64,000 bases of DNA from Herbaspirillum sp. 3R11 (GTDB lineage Bacteria; Pseudomonadota; Gammaproteobacteria; Burkholderiales; Burkholderiaceae_D). The notes under the pieces are model-generated. The model was not told the DNA's origin and did no database searches. It worked only from the letters and a program-made list of their open reading frames with translations. Shown piece by piece: positions 11,401 through 19,528 of the stretch. The DNA lies in the NCBI RefSeq assembly GCF_004563925.1, contig NZ_SPNJ01000001.1:1364001-1428000 (forward strand). The letters are read 5' to 3'. The translations under genes and the position numbers were made by a program. Within the stretch, counting starts at the first letter, position 1; each line of letters begins with the position of its first letter.

Positions 11401-12305
11401 AGGAGCGCCAGCACCGCCTCACCCTCAACGTTCCGGCGCAGGGTCTGCAGGTGCACGCCGATCCGGAACGCCTGACCCAGGTGCTCGCCAATCTGCTGAC
11501 CAACGCCTGCAAGTACACGGAGAATCGTGGCCATATCCGCGTCGACGCCACGCTGGACCACAATCAGATTGTGGTGGAAGTACGCGACAACGGCATCGGC
11601 ATTCGCTCCAACATGCTGCCGCACGTATTTGACATGTTCGCTCAGGAAACCCAGGCCATCGACCGCGCCGGCGGCGGCCTCGGCCTCGGCCTGGCAATCG
11701 TGCGCAGCCTGACCGAACTGCACGGCGGTTCGGTGCATGTATTCAGCGCCGGTCCCGGCGCGGGCAGCGTCTTCACGATCAAGCTGCCGGCGGTGCTCAG
11801 CGACACCACGCCCATCCTGCTGCCGCTGACGGCCGAAAGCCTGCAGGCGCTGCCACCGGCGGACGAAGGCTGCGCCATCCTGATCGTCGACGACAACCTC
11901 GACGCTGCGCAGATCCTGGGCGAGCTGCTGTCCATGCAGGGACATGAAATCCGCATCGCCTATGACGGGCCGTCGGCGCTCGATATCGTCAAGCATTTCA
12001 CGCCGCGCATCGCCCTGCTGGATATCGGCCTGCCCATCATGGACGGTTACGAAGTCGCAGGCCATCTGCGCGCCATGCCGCATCTGGAGGGCATCAGCCT
12101 GATCGCGCTGACGGGCTACGGCCAGGCCAGCGACAAACTGCGTTCGCTGCAGGCCGGCTTCGACCATCATCTGGTCAAGCCGGTGGACATCGATGTGGTG
12201 GAAGAACTCATTCGCAGCACGCTGGCCGCATCGGCCGCAACACCGGCTGCCGACCTGCTCGGCAGCGTGGCGGTCGGCGCCCCTGCTGGAGCGGATCCGG
12301 CCTGA
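8433..12305 (+). CDS. Large hybrid histidine kinase (PAS/GAF-HK-REC-PAS-HK-REC)
   Basis: This 1290-residue cytoplasmic protein contains two complete kinase cores. The order is: PAS-like sensor (about 40-165), GAF (about 170-330), HisKA with His360 in SHEFRTPLT and an HATPase domain, receiver with Asp687 in LSDVMMP, a second PAS (about 770-890), a second HisKA with His909 in GHELRNPLT and HATPase, and a final receiver with Asp1197 in LLDIGLP. Two serial kinase-receiver units suggest an internal phosphorelay. No transmembrane segment is present, so the signal is probably cytoplasmic. It converges on the NHEJ operon; no output regulator is adjacent. Confidence 0.92.
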   Translation: MKLDATLTQYSFLQGTGTLGQLILEHDWSATPLGPIDNWPQSLKTSISLMINSRQPMWLGWGEDATFFYNDAYIAVLSESKHPWALGRPVTEVWAEIWDICGPLAERVFKHAEAPLVDDIRLFMSRDYGPEENYFSFSYSPIRDESGKVAGLFCTNAEMTSKHLNARRLRTLSDLAQRALIEKTAAGACATAAAILAHNPDDIPFALLYLTDCGRRQVLREQSVNVLPLNLVAPDSADICDSDDSAFWPFNQVLSSGEKIVVDVSGVDTLPLGLADQRLRQAVMIPLQTPGQEHPLGVLICGVNPTRPLDEDYATFFDLLAGQVGMAIQNARTVEAEKQRADLLAELDQAKTTFFSNVSHEFRTPLTLMLGPLDDMLADKEHSLPAAQQERAEMLRRNALRLQRLVNSLLDFSRIQAGRTQASYVQIDLAAFTADLASTFRSTIEGAGLTFEVDCPPLAETTYVDPGMWEKIVLNLLSNAYKFTFAGKIGIRLRGHGDHISLTVIDTGVGIASEQLPLVFKRFHRIEGSQSRTHEGSGIGLALVRDLVTLQGGLIEVDSNLQQGSSFTLTIPAGREHLPADRVVDSIDPVNSSRSALADAYAAEANRWGGVKTSNAAEPDEAIAAEPTRANQVLSAGARILVADDNADMRDYLCNLLQSHWRIEAVGNGVEALESVRANPPDLILSDVMMPQLDGFGLLTALRSDDASKDIPFFLLSARSGEEARLEGLAAGADDYLVKPFSSRELIARIESMLLRSQIRAMEKRHADRMATIFAQAPVAIAITRGPNHVFELANAPYQELVGNRPIIGRTVRESLPELEGQVVLDLLDNVYRTAEPYIGRSIGVMLRRSPGEAEERFFDFVYQPMLKTDGSIEGIAVVAFEVTDLTRARQTAEVANRTKDEFLAMLGHELRNPLTPILTAVHLMRLRGGGGMEKECSVIERQARHLVRLVDDLLDVSRVAQGKVNLQKKKLEIADIISKAIETASPLLEERQHRLTLNVPAQGLQVHADPERLTQVLANLLTNACKYTENRGHIRVDATLDHNQIVVEVRDNGIGIRSNMLPHVFDMFAQETQAIDRAGGGLGLGLAIVRSLTELHGGSVHVFSAGPGAGSVFTIKLPAVLSDTTPILLPLTAESLQALPPADEGCAILIVDDNLDAAQILGELLSMQGHEIRIAYDGPSALDIVKHFTPRIALLDIGLPIMDGYEVAGHLRAMPHLEGISLIALTGYGQASDKLRSLQAGFDHHLVKPVDIDVVEELIRSTLAASAATPAADLLGSVAVGAPAGADPA

Positions 12306-12306
12306 G

Positions 12307-12549
12307 TCAGGCGCGACGCTGCTTGCAAGTCTCGGCGGCCTGCATGGCAATGAACTCCTGCGCATCGCAGATCGCCGCCATCTCGGTGGCGCGGATCTCC
12401 AGGCAGCTGTAGCTTGGCTGGTAGCCGCCGTCCACCAGCACGATGCCGCGGTAGCGCGACGGGCCGAGACGCGCAATGCCGGCCTGGAGGGAGGGGCTGC
12501 TGAGCTCCGGCAAATACTCGCCGCCGGGCAGATCGATGGGTACGGTCAT
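12307..12549 (-). CDS. Small unknown protein, third gene of the NHEJ operon
   Basis: This 80-residue frame begins in an ATGA overlap with the ligD stop codon, so it is translationally coupled to the NHEJ genes. It has no signal peptide, membrane segment or recognised domain. The sequence is mixed alpha/beta in character, with two cysteines (SCLEIRA and ETCKQRR) and a basic C-terminus. The tight coupling makes a real gene likely, and a role as an accessory to end joining is possible. Nothing in the sequence proves that role. Confidence 0.65.
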   Translation of the reverse strand: MTVPIDLPGGEYLPELSSPSLQAGIARLGPSRYRGIVLVDGGYQPSYSCLEIRATEMAAICDAQEFIAMQAAETCKQRRA

Positions 12550-15095
12550 GATGACTCCTTTTCGGTATTGAACAACGACAGGATTTTTTTGGTGAGGCGC
12601 TGCTTCGTACCGGCGTAGTCGTGCCAGGGATCGCGCTTGAGCGAATCCAGCCGCTTCGGCACGGTGACCACGGTAAAACTGTCCGCGCGTGACTTGCCGC
12701 CCAGTTCGTCCCAGGTCAACGGCACCGACACCGGCGCGCCGAGCCGGGCGCGCGGGGAGTACGCCGCAACCGTAGTGGCCCCCGCCGCGTTGCGCAGGTA
12801 GTCGATGAAGATCTTGCCGTGGCGCGCCGCCTTTGCCATCTTTGCGGTGAAATAGTCCGGCAGCACTTGCGCCATATGCTCGGCGACGCTGCGCGACCAT
12901 TCCTTGACGATGTCCCAGTCGTGTTCCGGCACGATCGGCACCACCACGTGCAAGCCTTTGCCGCCCGAGGTTTTGACGAAACTGCGCAGGCCGATTTCAT
13001 TGAGCAGGCCGTGCACCAGCCGGGCGCCGTCCACCACCTTGTTCCACGGGACGTCAGGCGCCGGGTCGAGATCGAAGGTGACGCGATCGGGCTGCATCAG
13101 TTTGCCTTCGCGCGAACCCCAGGTATGCAGCTCCAGCACCCCCATCTGCACAGTGGCGACCAGGCCTGCGACGTCGTTGACCATCATGTAGTCGGCGCTG
13201 CCCTCGCCTTCCGGCACTTCGATCTTTTCCACCGCAGCGGGTGCGCCCTGGCCAATATGACGCTGGAAGAAGCATTTGCCGACGCTGCCCTCGGGACAGC
13301 GCACCATGGTCATCGGGCGTCGTTGCACATGCGGCAGCAGCCAGTCGGCGACGGCCACGTAGTAGTGTGCGAGGTCGCGCTTGGTCAGGTCGGGATCGGT
13401 AAACAACAACTTGTCGGGATGCGTCAGGCGCATGCCTTCGAATGTCTCAGAGGCGGAACTGGCGGCAGGCTTGCGCGTTCCCTTGGTTTTCGGCGCATCC
13501 TTCGCGCCCGCCTTCACCACCTTTGCACCTTCGCGCACGATCTCTTCCGCCTTCTTGTCTTCGCGCAACGCTACAAACGCGCCATGGCGCAGGATGCCTG
13601 ATTTGGTCCATTGGGCGAACTTCACTTCCGCCACCATCTTGGGCGCCAGCCAGTGCACGCCGTGCGCCAGGCGACCTCTTGGCGGATCGACGAAGGCAGG
13701 TTCATCTCGCTCCAGGGTCTTGAAGCGCTTGAGCAACTGCGCCAGCTTGCGGTCGTCGAAGCCGGTGCCGACGCGACCGGCATAACGCAATTCCCCGGTC
13801 CCGGCATCATGCACGCCCACCAGCAATGCGCCGAAACCGACACGGCTGCCGGCCGGATCGGTGTAGCCGGCGATGACGAATTCCTGACGCAGGGAGCATT
13901 TCAATTTGAGCCAGCTGCGATCGCGCCGACCTGCGTAGGCGGCATCGACACGCTTGACCACGGTGCCTTCCACGCCGTGCAGGCAGGCATGGCGATAGAC
14001 TTCGGCGGCGTCGCCGACGATGTGCTCACTAAACCGGATCAGGCCGCTGTCGTCCACGCCCGGCACCACTTCGCGCAGCAGGCGCTTGCGTTCCAGCAGC
14101 GGCATGTCGCGCAGGTCTTCGCCGTTCAGCCACAGCAGGTCGAACACGTACATCGCCAGCGTGACGCCGTCATAGCCGGCCTGATCCTGCAGCGCTTCGA
14201 AACTGATGCTGCCGTCATCAAGCAGGGCCACCACTTCGCCGTCGATCCAGGCTTCATCGACCTTGAGCGCCGCCAGCGCCTGCGTGAGTTGCGGCCAGCG
14301 CTTGCTCCAATCCAGTTGTTCGCGCGTGAAGATGCGCGCCTTGCCGCCTTCGATCCGGCACAGGCCGCGGTAACCGTCGAACTTCATTTCGCTGAGCCAT
14401 TCGTCGCCTTCGGGGGCGTGCTCGGCCAAGGTCGCCAGTTGTACGTCGACCTTGTCGGGCATGGCGGCGCGACGGCCTTTGCGTTTTTTCGGCGCAGATG
14501 TGGCAGGCTTTTCAGCGCTCTTTTCAGATGTCTCCGCCGGTGCATCCGCCACGCTTTCCGGCCGCAGGCCGGTGATATCGGCTTGCTTCCCTTCGCGCGC
14601 GGCGTCGTCCTTTTCCTTGATCAGCAGCCAGTTCTCTTTGGCCTTGCCATCCTTGTCCGCCGGTTTGCCCATGCGCACCAAATTCCAACGCCCGTTCAGC
14701 TTGGCGCCGCGCAGTTCGAATTCCAGATGGCCCTTTTTGAGGCCGGCCACCGGGTCGCCCAACGGCAGCCATTCGCCGCGGTCCCACAGCACCACCTCGC
14801 CGGCGCCGTACTGGTGCGCCGGGATGCGGCCTTCAAAGCTGCCATAGTCGTAGGGATGGTCTTCCACGTGCACCGCGAGCCGCTTGTCGTGCGGATCCAG
14901 GCTCGGCCCTTTGGGCACCGCCCAGCTCTTGAGTACGCCGCCGACCTCGAGGCGAAAGTCGTAGTGCAAGGCGCGCGCGTGATGGCGCTGGATGAAGTAG
15001 CTGAGCGTCTTGCCGGCCCGGCGCACAACCGGCGCAGGCGGCGGCTCGGGCGTGATCTTGAAATCACGCTTGGCGCGGTAACGAGCCAGGCTCAT
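12546..15095 (-). CDS. ligD: ATP-dependent DNA ligase D (PE-LIG-POL)
   Basis: This 849-residue non-homologous end-joining enzyme has three domains. They are an N-terminal 3'-phosphoesterase (about 1-160, with HHARALHYDFRLE and HVEDHP), a central ATP-dependent ligase (about 215-530, nucleophilic lysine in EMKFDGYRG), and a C-terminal primase-like polymerase (about 555-849, catalytic aspartates in TFDLDPAPD). The domain order PE-LIG-POL is one of the known LigD arrangements. It starts in an ATGA overlap with the ku stop codon, matching the obligate Ku-LigD partnership. A serine/alanine/lysine-rich linker separates PE from LIG. Confidence 0.96.
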   Translation of the reverse strand: MSLARYRAKRDFKITPEPPPAPVVRRAGKTLSYFIQRHHARALHYDFRLEVGGVLKSWAVPKGPSLDPHDKRLAVHVEDHPYDYGSFEGRIPAHQYGAGEVVLWDRGEWLPLGDPVAGLKKGHLEFELRGAKLNGRWNLVRMGKPADKDGKAKENWLLIKEKDDAAREGKQADITGLRPESVADAPAETSEKSAEKPATSAPKKRKGRRAAMPDKVDVQLATLAEHAPEGDEWLSEMKFDGYRGLCRIEGGKARIFTREQLDWSKRWPQLTQALAALKVDEAWIDGEVVALLDDGSISFEALQDQAGYDGVTLAMYVFDLLWLNGEDLRDMPLLERKRLLREVVPGVDDSGLIRFSEHIVGDAAEVYRHACLHGVEGTVVKRVDAAYAGRRDRSWLKLKCSLRQEFVIAGYTDPAGSRVGFGALLVGVHDAGTGELRYAGRVGTGFDDRKLAQLLKRFKTLERDEPAFVDPPRGRLAHGVHWLAPKMVAEVKFAQWTKSGILRHGAFVALREDKKAEEIVREGAKVVKAGAKDAPKTKGTRKPAASSASETFEGMRLTHPDKLLFTDPDLTKRDLAHYYVAVADWLLPHVQRRPMTMVRCPEGSVGKCFFQRHIGQGAPAAVEKIEVPEGEGSADYMMVNDVAGLVATVQMGVLELHTWGSREGKLMQPDRVTFDLDPAPDVPWNKVVDGARLVHGLLNEIGLRSFVKTSGGKGLHVVVPIVPEHDWDIVKEWSRSVAEHMAQVLPDYFTAKMAKAARHGKIFIDYLRNAAGATTVAAYSPRARLGAPVSVPLTWDELGGKSRADSFTVVTVPKRLDSLKRDPWHDYAGTKQRLTKKILSLFNTEKESS

Positions 15096-16033
15096 GCGCG
15101 TGCCCGCGCTGCCGACGCGGTCCTGGTGCGGGCTTTGGTGGCAGACTTGGTTGCGGGCTTGGTGGTCGCTTTGGTACGCTTTGCGGCCGGGGCAGCTTGC
15201 TTGTTGCCCGTGCTCTTGCCTTTGCCGTCGATGCTCTGCTTGAGCAAGGCCATCAGATCGATGACCTTGGCGCTGGTGCGCGGCTTGCTGTCTTCCTCGC
15301 TGTCTTCATCGTCTTCCGGCTCGGCAATCTCGTGGGTCTGGCGGCTCTTGATTTTCTTTTGCACCATTGCCAGGATGTCATCGCGGTAAGTGTCGCGCAG
15401 CGACTCCGGATCCCAGTCGCCGGACATGCTTTCCACCAGCGACTGCGCCATCTCGACCTCCTTGGCGCTGATGCCGGCCTTTTTCGGATTGGCGTCGGGC
15501 ACCGGCAAATCGTCCGGCGCACGCAGCTCGGCCGGATAGCGCAAGGTGATCAGGTTGATGATGTCGTCGAACGGCGTCAGCGCGGCGATGTGCTGGCGGG
15601 TGCGGATGACGATGCGCGCCAGCGCCACCTTGCCGCTCTTGCGCAGCGTCTCGCGCAGCAAGGCGTAGGCCTTGGCGCCGCTTTTCAGGGGCGCCAGGTA
15701 ATACGGCTGTTCGTAGTAGGTGATCGGAATCTGGACCGCATCGACGAAGGATTCGATGTCGATGGTCTGGGTGGCTTCGACGTTGGCGCGACGCAGGTCT
15801 TCGTCGGACAGCAACACGTATTTGCCGTCTTCATACTCGTAGCCTTTGACGATATTGTCCCAGACCACTTCCTTGCCGGTTTTCTTGCTGATGCGCTTGT
15901 AGCCGACCGGGGACAGGTCGCGCTTGTCCAGCATGGTGAAGTCGAGTTCGTCATGCTTCTCGGCCGTGAACAGCTCGACCGGTATGTTGATCAGTCCGAA
16001 ACTGATTGCGCCCTTCCACAGTGCTCGTCGCAT
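15092..16033 (-). CDS. ku: Ku DNA end-binding protein
   Basis: This 313-residue homodimeric Ku begins with the typical MRRALWKGAISFGLINIPVEL and carries the full Ku core (about 1-255). The C-terminus (about 270-313) is a lysine/alanine/threonine-rich tail with KPATKSATKART-like repeats. Such extended basic tails occur in proteobacterial Ku and influence DNA threading and LigD recruitment. It is the first gene of the ku-ligD-unknown operon and lies 109 bp downstream of the last stressosome-linked kinase gene on the same strand. A separate promoter in that gap is likely but not evident. Confidence 0.96.
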   Translation of the reverse strand: MRRALWKGAISFGLINIPVELFTAEKHDELDFTMLDKRDLSPVGYKRISKKTGKEVVWDNIVKGYEYEDGKYVLLSDEDLRRANVEATQTIDIESFVDAVQIPITYYEQPYYLAPLKSGAKAYALLRETLRKSGKVALARIVIRTRQHIAALTPFDDIINLITLRYPAELRAPDDLPVPDANPKKAGISAKEVEMAQSLVESMSGDWDPESLRDTYRDDILAMVQKKIKSRQTHEIAEPEDDEDSEEDSKPRTSAKVIDLMALLKQSIDGKGKSTGNKQAAPAAKRTKATTKPATKSATKARTRTASAARARA

Positions 16034-16142
16034 GATGGCCTTTCCCGATAGTGGGAAAAGTATCGCGCAAAGCCGTCGCCGATTCAGTCAGCAATCGGCT
16101 GAATGCCTTGTCAGACGGCCGCCGACGCCGACCTGCTTCGAA

Positions 16143-18098
16143 TCACTCGTCCGGCGTGCCGATGAGCGCCAGCAACTGATCAATCTGCGCCGGCTTGACC
16201 ACGTGGTGATCGAACCCGGATTCCAGTGAACGCTCTCGATCGCGCGCCGAACCGTAGCCCGTCAACGCAATCAGTATGGTGCCAAGGAAGCGCGGATCGC
16301 GCCGCAAGATGCGCGCGACCGTATGGCCGTCCGTGCCTGGCAGGCCGATATCGAGCAGGATCACATCAGGGACAAATTCGTTGGCGATGCGCAGCGTCGA
16401 CTCGGCATCGCCGGCAGTCTGCACCTGGTGACCGTAGGACGACAGCAGCATTGCCATCATTTCAGCGGCGTCGGCGTTGTCGTCGACGATCAACACCTTG
16501 CGCACCGAAGCCTCGGCACTGTCGCCGGCGGCGGCGTCCTCTGTTGCACCGTCTTCACGTACCGCTTGTTCCGCAGGCAAGACCAGGACAAAGGCGCTGC
16601 CCTGCCCTTGGCCGCGACTCTCCATGCGTACTGCGCCCTTGTGCAACTCGGCAATCTGTCTGACCAGCGGCAGGCCGATGCCAAGTCCATCCTGCGCACG
16701 ATCGGGGGCAGTATCGCCTTGCGCAAACATCTGGAAGATACTGCTTGCGCGTTCCACCGGAATGCCGATGCCGTTGTCGCTCACGGTAATGCTGATCATA
16801 TTGCCGGGGCCGGCGGTGGTGGCGACCTTGATCGTACCGCCGTAAGGCGTGTATTTGGCGGCATTGTGGAGCAGATTGCCCAGCGCCTGCGCCAGCCGGA
16901 TTGCATCGCCTTGCAAGATGGCGTTGCCGTGATTCTTGCTCACTTCCAATACATGGCCACGTTCTTCGATGAAAGGGACCGAGGTTTCCAACGCCGCTTC
17001 GAGGATGTCGTCGACGCTCATTTGCGCCATCTTGAGCGCGATCTTGCCGTGCGAAATGCGGGCCACGTCCAGCAGGTCGTTGATCAGGTGCGCCATGTGG
17101 TCGACCTGACGCGACACCACGCCATAGGCTGCCGACAACGGCTTGAGTTCCGGCGGCGCGACCTGGCGCATGACGGCGATGGCGTTGCGGATGGGACCCA
17201 GCGGATTGCGTAGCTCATGCGCCAGCGTGGCGATGAACTCGTCCTTGTGAAGGTCCGCTTCGCGCAAGGCGCGTTCGGCTTCCTTGGTCGCAGTGATGTC
17301 GCTGGTAATGCGTGCCATGCGATAGAACTCGCCCGACGCGTCGCGCACCGGGAAAGCGCGGTCGCGCACCCAGCGTAGTTGACCCGACGGCAAGGTGATA
17401 CGGTACTGCTCGTCGAAACGCTGCTCGCTGAACATCGCATCGAAACTGTTGCGGACGTGGATGATGTCTTCCGGATGCACGGCGGCCAGCCAGGCGCCGG
17501 CGTCGTCCGTGAGCGTGCTCAGCGTGCGTCCCCACAGTAATTCATAGGCGGGGCTGACGTACAGCAAGGCATGCTCGTCCAGCGAAAACATCCAGAAGAC
17601 GTCGGTGATGTTTTCGGCCAGCTCGCGGAATCGTTCCTGAGATTCCACCAGCGCCGCCTGGGTATGGCGCAGACGCAACAAGGCATTGACGTTGGCGACC
17701 AGTTCATCGGCGCCGATCGGTGCGGCCAGATAGTTATCGGCGCCGCCTTCGAGGCCGCGCACCTTGTCGGCGCGACCGGTCAGGGCGGCTGAAGTCTGCA
17801 GCACCAGCACGGTGGCTGACGATGGCTCGGCCTTGATGCGACGGCAGACTTCGAGGCCGTTGATATCGGGCAATTTCACATCCAGCAATACCAGATCGGG
17901 TGTCCTGCTCTCTACGAGAGCGAGTGCGTCGGCGCCGTTGGCGGCTTCGATGACGTTGAAACCGGCGACTTGCAGGATGCGTGTTTTGGCATAGCGCGCG
18001 CCGTCATCGTCGTCGACGTTGAGGATCAGTGCTGGAATCGGCAAATTCACCGGCAAATTCGTGGGGAAATTCGTAGGCGGGGTCGCGGGCGAAGTCAT
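16143..18098 (-). CDS. Hybrid histidine kinase REC-PAS-HisKA-HATPase-REC, last gene of the stressosome module
   Basis: This 651-residue soluble protein starts in an ATGA overlap with the preceding kinase gene. Domains are an N-terminal receiver (about 25-140, Asp73 in LLDVKLPD), PAS/PAC (about 150-270), HisKA with His294 in AHELRNPLG, HATPase, and a C-terminal receiver with Asp583 in LLDIGLPG. In the first receiver the conserved lysine before proline is replaced by alanine (Ala126 in YLAAPI), so its phosphorylation switch may be altered. The N-terminus has a short NFPTNLPVNLP repeat. It is a likely acceptor or modulator of the stressosome output. Confidence 0.9.
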   Translation of the reverse strand: MTSPATPPTNFPTNLPVNLPIPALILNVDDDDGARYAKTRILQVAGFNVIEAANGADALALVESRTPDLVLLDVKLPDINGLEVCRRIKAEPSSATVLVLQTSAALTGRADKVRGLEGGADNYLAAPIGADELVANVNALLRLRHTQAALVESQERFRELAENITDVFWMFSLDEHALLYVSPAYELLWGRTLSTLTDDAGAWLAAVHPEDIIHVRNSFDAMFSEQRFDEQYRITLPSGQLRWVRDRAFPVRDASGEFYRMARITSDITATKEAERALREADLHKDEFIATLAHELRNPLGPIRNAIAVMRQVAPPELKPLSAAYGVVSRQVDHMAHLINDLLDVARISHGKIALKMAQMSVDDILEAALETSVPFIEERGHVLEVSKNHGNAILQGDAIRLAQALGNLLHNAAKYTPYGGTIKVATTAGPGNMISITVSDNGIGIPVERASSIFQMFAQGDTAPDRAQDGLGIGLPLVRQIAELHKGAVRMESRGQGQGSAFVLVLPAEQAVREDGATEDAAAGDSAEASVRKVLIVDDNADAAEMMAMLLSSYGHQVQTAGDAESTLRIANEFVPDVILLDIGLPGTDGHTVARILRRDPRFLGTILIALTGYGSARDRERSLESGFDHHVVKPAQIDQLLALIGTPDE

Positions 18099-19528
18099 GA
18101 TGAGCCTTTTACGGATGATGCTGTGATGGGAGGCTCGGCGCGACGGGCGCCGTCATGTGGTGCGGGTTGATATACCAGAGGCAACACTACGGAAAATACC
18201 GAACCCTTACCAAGTTCGCTGGCCAGTTCGACATGGCCGCCCAGCGACGCCGCCAACTTGCGGCAAAGCGGCAGGCCGAGTCCGGTGCCCTTGACACGGC
18301 GCTGCAGCGGACTTTCGATCTGGCTGAATTCCTCGAAGACGAATTGCAGGTTTTCAGGTGCGATGCCAATGCCCGTGTCGGCTACGTTGAAGCGAATGGT
18401 CTGCACGGCAATGTCCGCGGTGGCGGAGACGCGCACCGAACCCTCTTCGGTAAACTTGAGCGCGTTGGAGATGAAGTTGCGCAGAATCTGCGACAGTTTT
18501 CCTTCATCGGTGATCATCTCCAGCGTCCCCGGCTCGTCGAAGAACAATTCCACGGTGGCCTTTTCCGACAGAGGTCGCAGCATGCCGCGCAAGGTGCTGA
18601 ACAAGGTGCCGATGGTGAAGCTGCTGCTGTTGATTTCGGTCTTGCCGGCTTCGATCTTGGCCAGGTCCAGCAAATCATTCACCAGGTCAGACAGATTGGT
18701 GGCAGCCTGGTTGATGAACTGGATCTGCTTTTCCTGTTCGCCGGTGAGCTCGCCGTCGATGCGGTCGAGCAAGATCTGCGACAGCGCGCGAATCGAGCTC
18801 AGCGGCGTGCGCAGCTCGTGGCTGGTGTTGGAAAGGAAGCGCGATTTCATCACGTCGGCTTCGCGCAGGCGTTCGGCCTTCTCTTCAATCTCGGCATACA
18901 GCGCCAGGACGCCGCGGTTGGTATCTTCCAATTCTTGCGTGAGTGACAACAGATCGTCCTGCTTGATGCGCAACTCCGCCATCGTGTCGAGCAGTTCGCG
19001 ATTTTGCAGCTGTACCTCTTGATAGGAGTTCGCGGCCGGCCGATGCGCGGCCAGGCGTACGATATCGACAATCTTTTCCGGCGTCAGCAACACATTGCCG
19101 GGCAGCTGCTTGTGCAAAGCGATCTCCAGCATGCGACCGCCATCTTCCGTGACCTCGCAACCGTCCATCAGACGCTGCGCGCTGACCAGTGCCGCGTCCA
19201 GCGCTTCATCCTGCCGCCATGGCATGTTCCGGGCGGCGGCCGTGTCAGCGGTGGCGGTACGAATCCCCCCGCCGCTGCTTTTGATGCGGATGTTCAGCGC
19301 CGGCAACAAACCGGCTTTGCCGATTTCAAACTCGACCTGACCACCCGATGCATACGCAAAAATAGTTCGCGCCAGCTCGGAGACGGCAGTCGCCACGCGC
19401 ACCTGGTCCTGGCCGCTGAACTCCAGCATGGCCGACACCTCGCGTGCGCGTTGACGTACGGTGACGACGTCTTGTTCACTGCCGATGCCGAGACTGAAAA
19501 GCGGATGGATCATGACTTGCCTATGCAT
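18095..19528 (-). CDS. Sensor histidine kinase with RsbT-like N-terminal module
   Basis: This 477-residue protein overlaps the phosphatase-fusion gene by 8 bp; an alternative start at 19513 has a slightly better ribosome site. Residues about 15-100 resemble the RsbT ATPase fold (VRQRAREVSAMLEF, then VSELARTIFAYASGGQVEFEI), but the N-box asparagine and the DxGxG motif are missing, so it probably cannot bind ATP. A coiled coil (about 165-230) leads to a standard kinase core with His237 in SHELRTPLS and an intact HATPase domain. It probably couples stressosome activation to phosphotransfer, perhaps to the next-gene hybrid kinase. Confidence 0.87.
   Translation of the reverse strand: MHRQVMIHPLFSLGIGSEQDVVTVRQRAREVSAMLEFSGQDQVRVATAVSELARTIFAYASGGQVEFEIGKAGLLPALNIRIKSSGGGIRTATADTAAARNMPWRQDEALDAALVSAQRLMDGCEVTEDGGRMLEIALHKQLPGNVLLTPEKIVDIVRLAAHRPAANSYQEVQLQNRELLDTMAELRIKQDDLLSLTQELEDTNRGVLALYAEIEEKAERLREADVMKSRFLSNTSHELRTPLSSIRALSQILLDRIDGELTGEQEKQIQFINQAATNLSDLVNDLLDLAKIEAGKTEINSSSFTIGTLFSTLRGMLRPLSEKATVELFFDEPGTLEMITDEGKLSQILRNFISNALKFTEEGSVRVSATADIAVQTIRFNVADTGIGIAPENLQFVFEEFSQIESPLQRRVKGTGLGLPLCRKLAASLGGHVELASELGKGSVFSVVLPLVYQPAPHDGARRAEPPITASSVKGSS

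Noticed and set aside
12300..12312. Palindrome GCCTGA-G-TCAGGC at convergent stops
   Set aside because: Explained by the facing TGA stop codons; too short and without a T-tract for a terminator.
13611..15389. A 592-codon open frame on the plus strand opposite ligD and ku
   Set aside because: It runs antisense across two well-supported genes and has the repetitive composition typical of a shadow frame in GC-rich DNA.
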